This document shows, in pieces, positions 61,860 to 64,000 of a stretch of 64,000 nucleotides of DNA. The DNA lies in NCBI RefSeq assembly GCF_014637175.1, contig NZ_BMEV01000005.1, positions 1 through 64,000 of the forward strand. Reading direction: 5' to 3'. Source of the DNA: Compostibacillus humi (GTDB lineage Bacteria > Bacillota > Bacilli > Bacillales > Amphibacillaceae). The notes under the pieces were generated by a model. The model worked only from the letters and a program-made list of their open reading frames with translations, was not told the origin of the DNA and made no database searches. Both the position numbers and the translations under genes were made by a program. Each line of letters begins with the position of its first letter. Positions within the stretch are counted from its first letter, which is position 1.

Positions 61860-61888
61860 GTATTTTGTTTTCCGTACTTGCATAGGAT
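61860..61888 (+). promoter_or_regulatory. Possible sigma-E-type promoter of prkA
   Basis: GTATTTT (61860-61866) and CATAGGAT (61881-61888), 14 bp apart, match sigma-E consensus boxes (KMATATT and CATACANT) at 5 of 7 scored positions each. Mother-cell expression of prkA is known in Bacillus subtilis, which makes the match plausible but not decisive. Confidence 0.35.
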
Positions 61889-61920
61889 GTATAAACCGCT
61901 TCATAGATGGAGGGAGACAG

Positions 61921-63816
61921 ATGGATATACTAGATAAGGTGAAGCGTTATCGTGAAGAAGAAGAGCGATTAAGATGGGAAGGTACTTTTGCGGAATATTT
62001 GGAACTGTTAAAAGAGAAACCGCACATCGCCCAGTCCGCCCATTCCCGTGTATATAATATGATAAAAGATGCCGGTATAGAAGTAACCGATGGCAGGAAA
62101 AAATATAAGTTTTTTGAAAAAGAAATATTTGGCTTAGAAGATGCATTGGAAAAATTGGTCGAAGAATATTTTCACCCGGCTGCGAAACGGCTTGACGTGC
62201 GCAAGCGGATTTTGCTGCTCATGGGTCCGGTCAGCGGGGGAAAATCAACGATCGTCAGCATGTTAAAACGGGGACTGGAGGAATATTCCCGCACCGATGC
62301 GGGGGCGGTGTATGCGATTAAAGGCTGCCCGATGCACGAAGACCCGCTCCATTTAATTCCGCACCATTTGCGGGAAGACTTTTACAAGGAATACGGCATA
62401 CGCATTGAAGGAAGCTTGTCGCCGCTAAACACGATGCGGCTGGAACAGGAATATGGCGGCCGGATTGAAGATGTCTTGGTCGAACGGATTTTCTTTTCCG
62501 AGGACAAACGGGTGGGCATCGGCACCTTTAGTCCGTCAGATCCGAAATCCCAGGACATTGCCGACTTAACGGGAAGCATCGACTTTTCCACCATTGCTGA
62601 ATACGGTTCGGAATCGGACCCGCGGGCATACCGGTTTGACGGGGAGTTAAACAAGGCGAACCGCGGCATGATGGAGTTCCAGGAAATTTTAAAATCCGAC
62701 GAAAAATTCCTCTGGCATTTACTCTCCCTCACCCAGGAAGGGAATTTTAAAGCCGGAAGATTCGCCCTCATTTCTGCGGATGAACTGATTGTGGCGCACA
62801 CAAACGAGGCGGAATACCGCTCCTTTATCGCCAATAAGAAAAATGAAGCACTGCATTCCCGGATTATCGTCATGCCGATACCGTATAATTTGCGGGTCAG
62901 TGAAGAGGAACGGATTTATGAAAAAATGATTAAGTCCAGCGATATGGCCCATGTTCATATTGCCCCCCACGCCTTAAAAGTAGCAGCCATTTTCTCCGTA
63001 TTAACCCGGCTGAAAGAGTCGAAAAAACAGGGCGTCGACCTTTTGAAAAAACTGCGTCTGTACAATGACGAAAGTGTCGAAGGGTTTAACGATGTCGACG
63101 TGGAAGAGCTGAAAAAGGAATTCCCGGATGAAGGAATGACAGGTATTGACCCCCGCTACGTCATCAACCGGATTTCCTCTGCCATTATCCGGAAAGAAGT
63201 GCCGGCAATCAACGCGCTGGATGTGCTCCGGTCGCTGAAAGACGGGCTGGATCAGCATCCGTCCATTACAAAGGAAGATAAGGAGAAATATTTAAACTAT
63301 ATTTCGATCGCGCGGAAAGAATATGATGAAATTGCGAAAAAGGAAGTACAGAAAGCGTTCGTTTATTCTTATGAAGAATCGGCAAAAACACTGCTGGACA
63401 ATTACTTAGATAATGTGGAGGCATATTGCAACCGGAATAAAATCCGGGATCCGCTCACGGGAGAAGAAATGAACCCGGACGAAAAGTTAATGCGCTCCAT
63501 TGAGGAACAGATTGGCATCTCAGAAAATGCGAAAAAAGCGTTTCGCGAAGAAATTTTAATTCGCATTTCCGCCTTTGCCCGCAAAGGCAAACGGTTTGAT
63601 TATAATTCCCACGAAAGACTGCGAGAGGCAATTCAAAAGAAACTGTTTGCCGACTTAAAAGACGTGGTGAAAATTACGACTTCATCGAAAACACCAGACG
63701 AATCCCAGCTGAAGAAAATTAACCAAGTCATCGCCCGGCTCATCGACGAATATGGATACAACTCCGTTTCTGCCAATGAATTGCTCCGCTATGTCGGAAG
63801 TCTATTAAACAGATAA
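61921..63816 (+). CDS. prkA: PrkA family serine protein kinase
   Basis: A 631-residue PrkA kinase, full length for the family. The AAA-type P-loop GPVSGGKST is at 102-110, with DPLHLIPHH near 142 and the PrkA C-terminal kinase-like domain from about 380. It phosphorylates proteins and in Bacillus supports sporulation; homologues also act in nitrogen and stress responses. ATG 61921 follows GGAGGGAGA. The usual partner genes (yhbH, spoVR) are not in the remaining 180 bp of the window. Confidence 0.95.
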   Translation: MDILDKVKRYREEEERLRWEGTFAEYLELLKEKPHIAQSAHSRVYNMIKDAGIEVTDGRKKYKFFEKEIFGLEDALEKLVEEYFHPAAKRLDVRKRILLLMGPVSGGKSTIVSMLKRGLEEYSRTDAGAVYAIKGCPMHEDPLHLIPHHLREDFYKEYGIRIEGSLSPLNTMRLEQEYGGRIEDVLVERIFFSEDKRVGIGTFSPSDPKSQDIADLTGSIDFSTIAEYGSESDPRAYRFDGELNKANRGMMEFQEILKSDEKFLWHLLSLTQEGNFKAGRFALISADELIVAHTNEAEYRSFIANKKNEALHSRIIVMPIPYNLRVSEEERIYEKMIKSSDMAHVHIAPHALKVAAIFSVLTRLKESKKQGVDLLKKLRLYNDESVEGFNDVDVEELKKEFPDEGMTGIDPRYVINRISSAIIRKEVPAINALDVLRSLKDGLDQHPSITKEDKEKYLNYISIARKEYDEIAKKEVQKAFVYSYEESAKTLLDNYLDNVEAYCNRNKIRDPLTGEEMNPDEKLMRSIEEQIGISENAKKAFREEILIRISAFARKGKRFDYNSHERLREAIQKKLFADLKDVVKITTSSKTPDESQLKKINQVIARLIDEYGYNSVSANELLRYVGSLLNR

Positions 63817-63823
63817 AAAACTG

Positions 63824-63860
63824 AAAACAAGGCTAGCGTTCTCTGGCCTTGTTTTTTATT
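63824..63860 (+). terminator. Rho-independent terminator
   Basis: Stem AAACAAGGC/GCCTTGTTT with a 12-nt loop and TTTTTT tail after prkA. Confidence 0.85.
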
Positions 63861-63945
63861 TTTATGCCGCCGAAAACGCCAGTGCAATCCCCTGCAGCAC
63901 GGAAGCTTGACTATTTTTGATAAATTTTGCAAAGTATGCAATTAC

Positions 63946-63975
63946 TTGACAGAGAGTGCATAAAATAGATAAAAG
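63946..63975 (+). promoter_or_regulatory. Possible promoter of a gene beyond the window
   Basis: Perfect TTGACA at 63946-63951 with a weak TAAAAG box 18 bp further. Direct TATGCA/GTGCA elements flank it. Only 25 bp follow, so the target gene is not seen. Confidence 0.35.
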
Positions 63976-64000
63976 AATTTCAGTCGGAATAGATTTAAAC

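Overview
The window looks like a chromosomal segment of a spore-forming, probably thermotolerant Bacillaceae (Bacillota). Supporting signs are strong AGGAGG ribosome binding sites with frequent TTG/GTG starts, sigma-A promoters with 17-bp spacers, catabolite-response-like (cre) sites, compact Rho-independent terminators, a prkA kinase gene, an ISLre2-type transposase and a sigma-54 activator of the Bacillus type. No rRNA, tRNA or CRISPR array was seen.

Layout. (1) 1-600: 3' part of an ISLre2-family (UPF0236) transposase. (2) 807-10199: oxidation of an alcohol or hydroxy acid: two zinc alcohol dehydrogenases, a lactonase-like MBL protein, an aldehyde dehydrogenase, an enolase-superfamily dehydratase, an LDH2-type dehydrogenase, a permease and a LysR regulator. 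(3) 10343-20404: acyl-CoA dehydrogenase, a TAXI-TRAP transporter split around an RraA-like protein, a two-subunit TPP decarboxylase resembling sulfopyruvate decarboxylase, a 2-hydroxyacid dehydrogenase, two SDRs and a class III CoA-transferase. (4) 20833-25824: GntR regulator plus hydantoinase/acetophenone-carboxylase-like A and B subunits and a small zinc protein. The A gene carries an in-frame TGA, and the module lies between 201-bp direct repeats made of the 3' end of the upstream SDR. (5) 26215-32215: divergent FAH/LarA-like genes and an IlvD/Edd dehydratase, 2-hydroxyacid dehydrogenase and MaoC pair. (6) 33264-36322: a DctA-like symporter and a second copy of the unusual permease family. 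(7) 36572-43168: acyl-CoA oxidation genes (HSD10-like SDR, thiolase, AMACR-like racemase, enoyl-CoA hydratase, nitronate monooxygenase, thioesterase, MBL hydrolase). (8) 43402-44025: a twelve-unit 52-bp tandem array. (9) 44315-54773: methyltransferase, DinB, ECF sigma/anti-sigma, a NEW3-protein/ABC exporter operon, a nucleotidyltransferase, and a PutP symporter with a 33-residue partner between two aldo-keto reductase copies, one dead. (10) 54838-56345: a second tandem array with a unit of about 100 bp. (11) 56736-64000: lipoprotein, IscA-like protein, sigma-54 activator driving 3-hydroxybutyrate dehydrogenase and a GntP-type permease, and prkA.

Taken together, 0.8-43 kb reads as a catabolic island for hydroxy acids, branched acyl-CoA compounds and possibly aromatic or ketone substrates, with at least four importers and four local regulatory systems (LysR, GntR/FCD, a TetR/FadR-like operator, CcpA-type cre sites). 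The actual substrates cannot be read from sequence alone. Several parts show recent change: two single-base nonsense mutations, a likely non-ATG start, and a near-identical duplication that marks an insertion.
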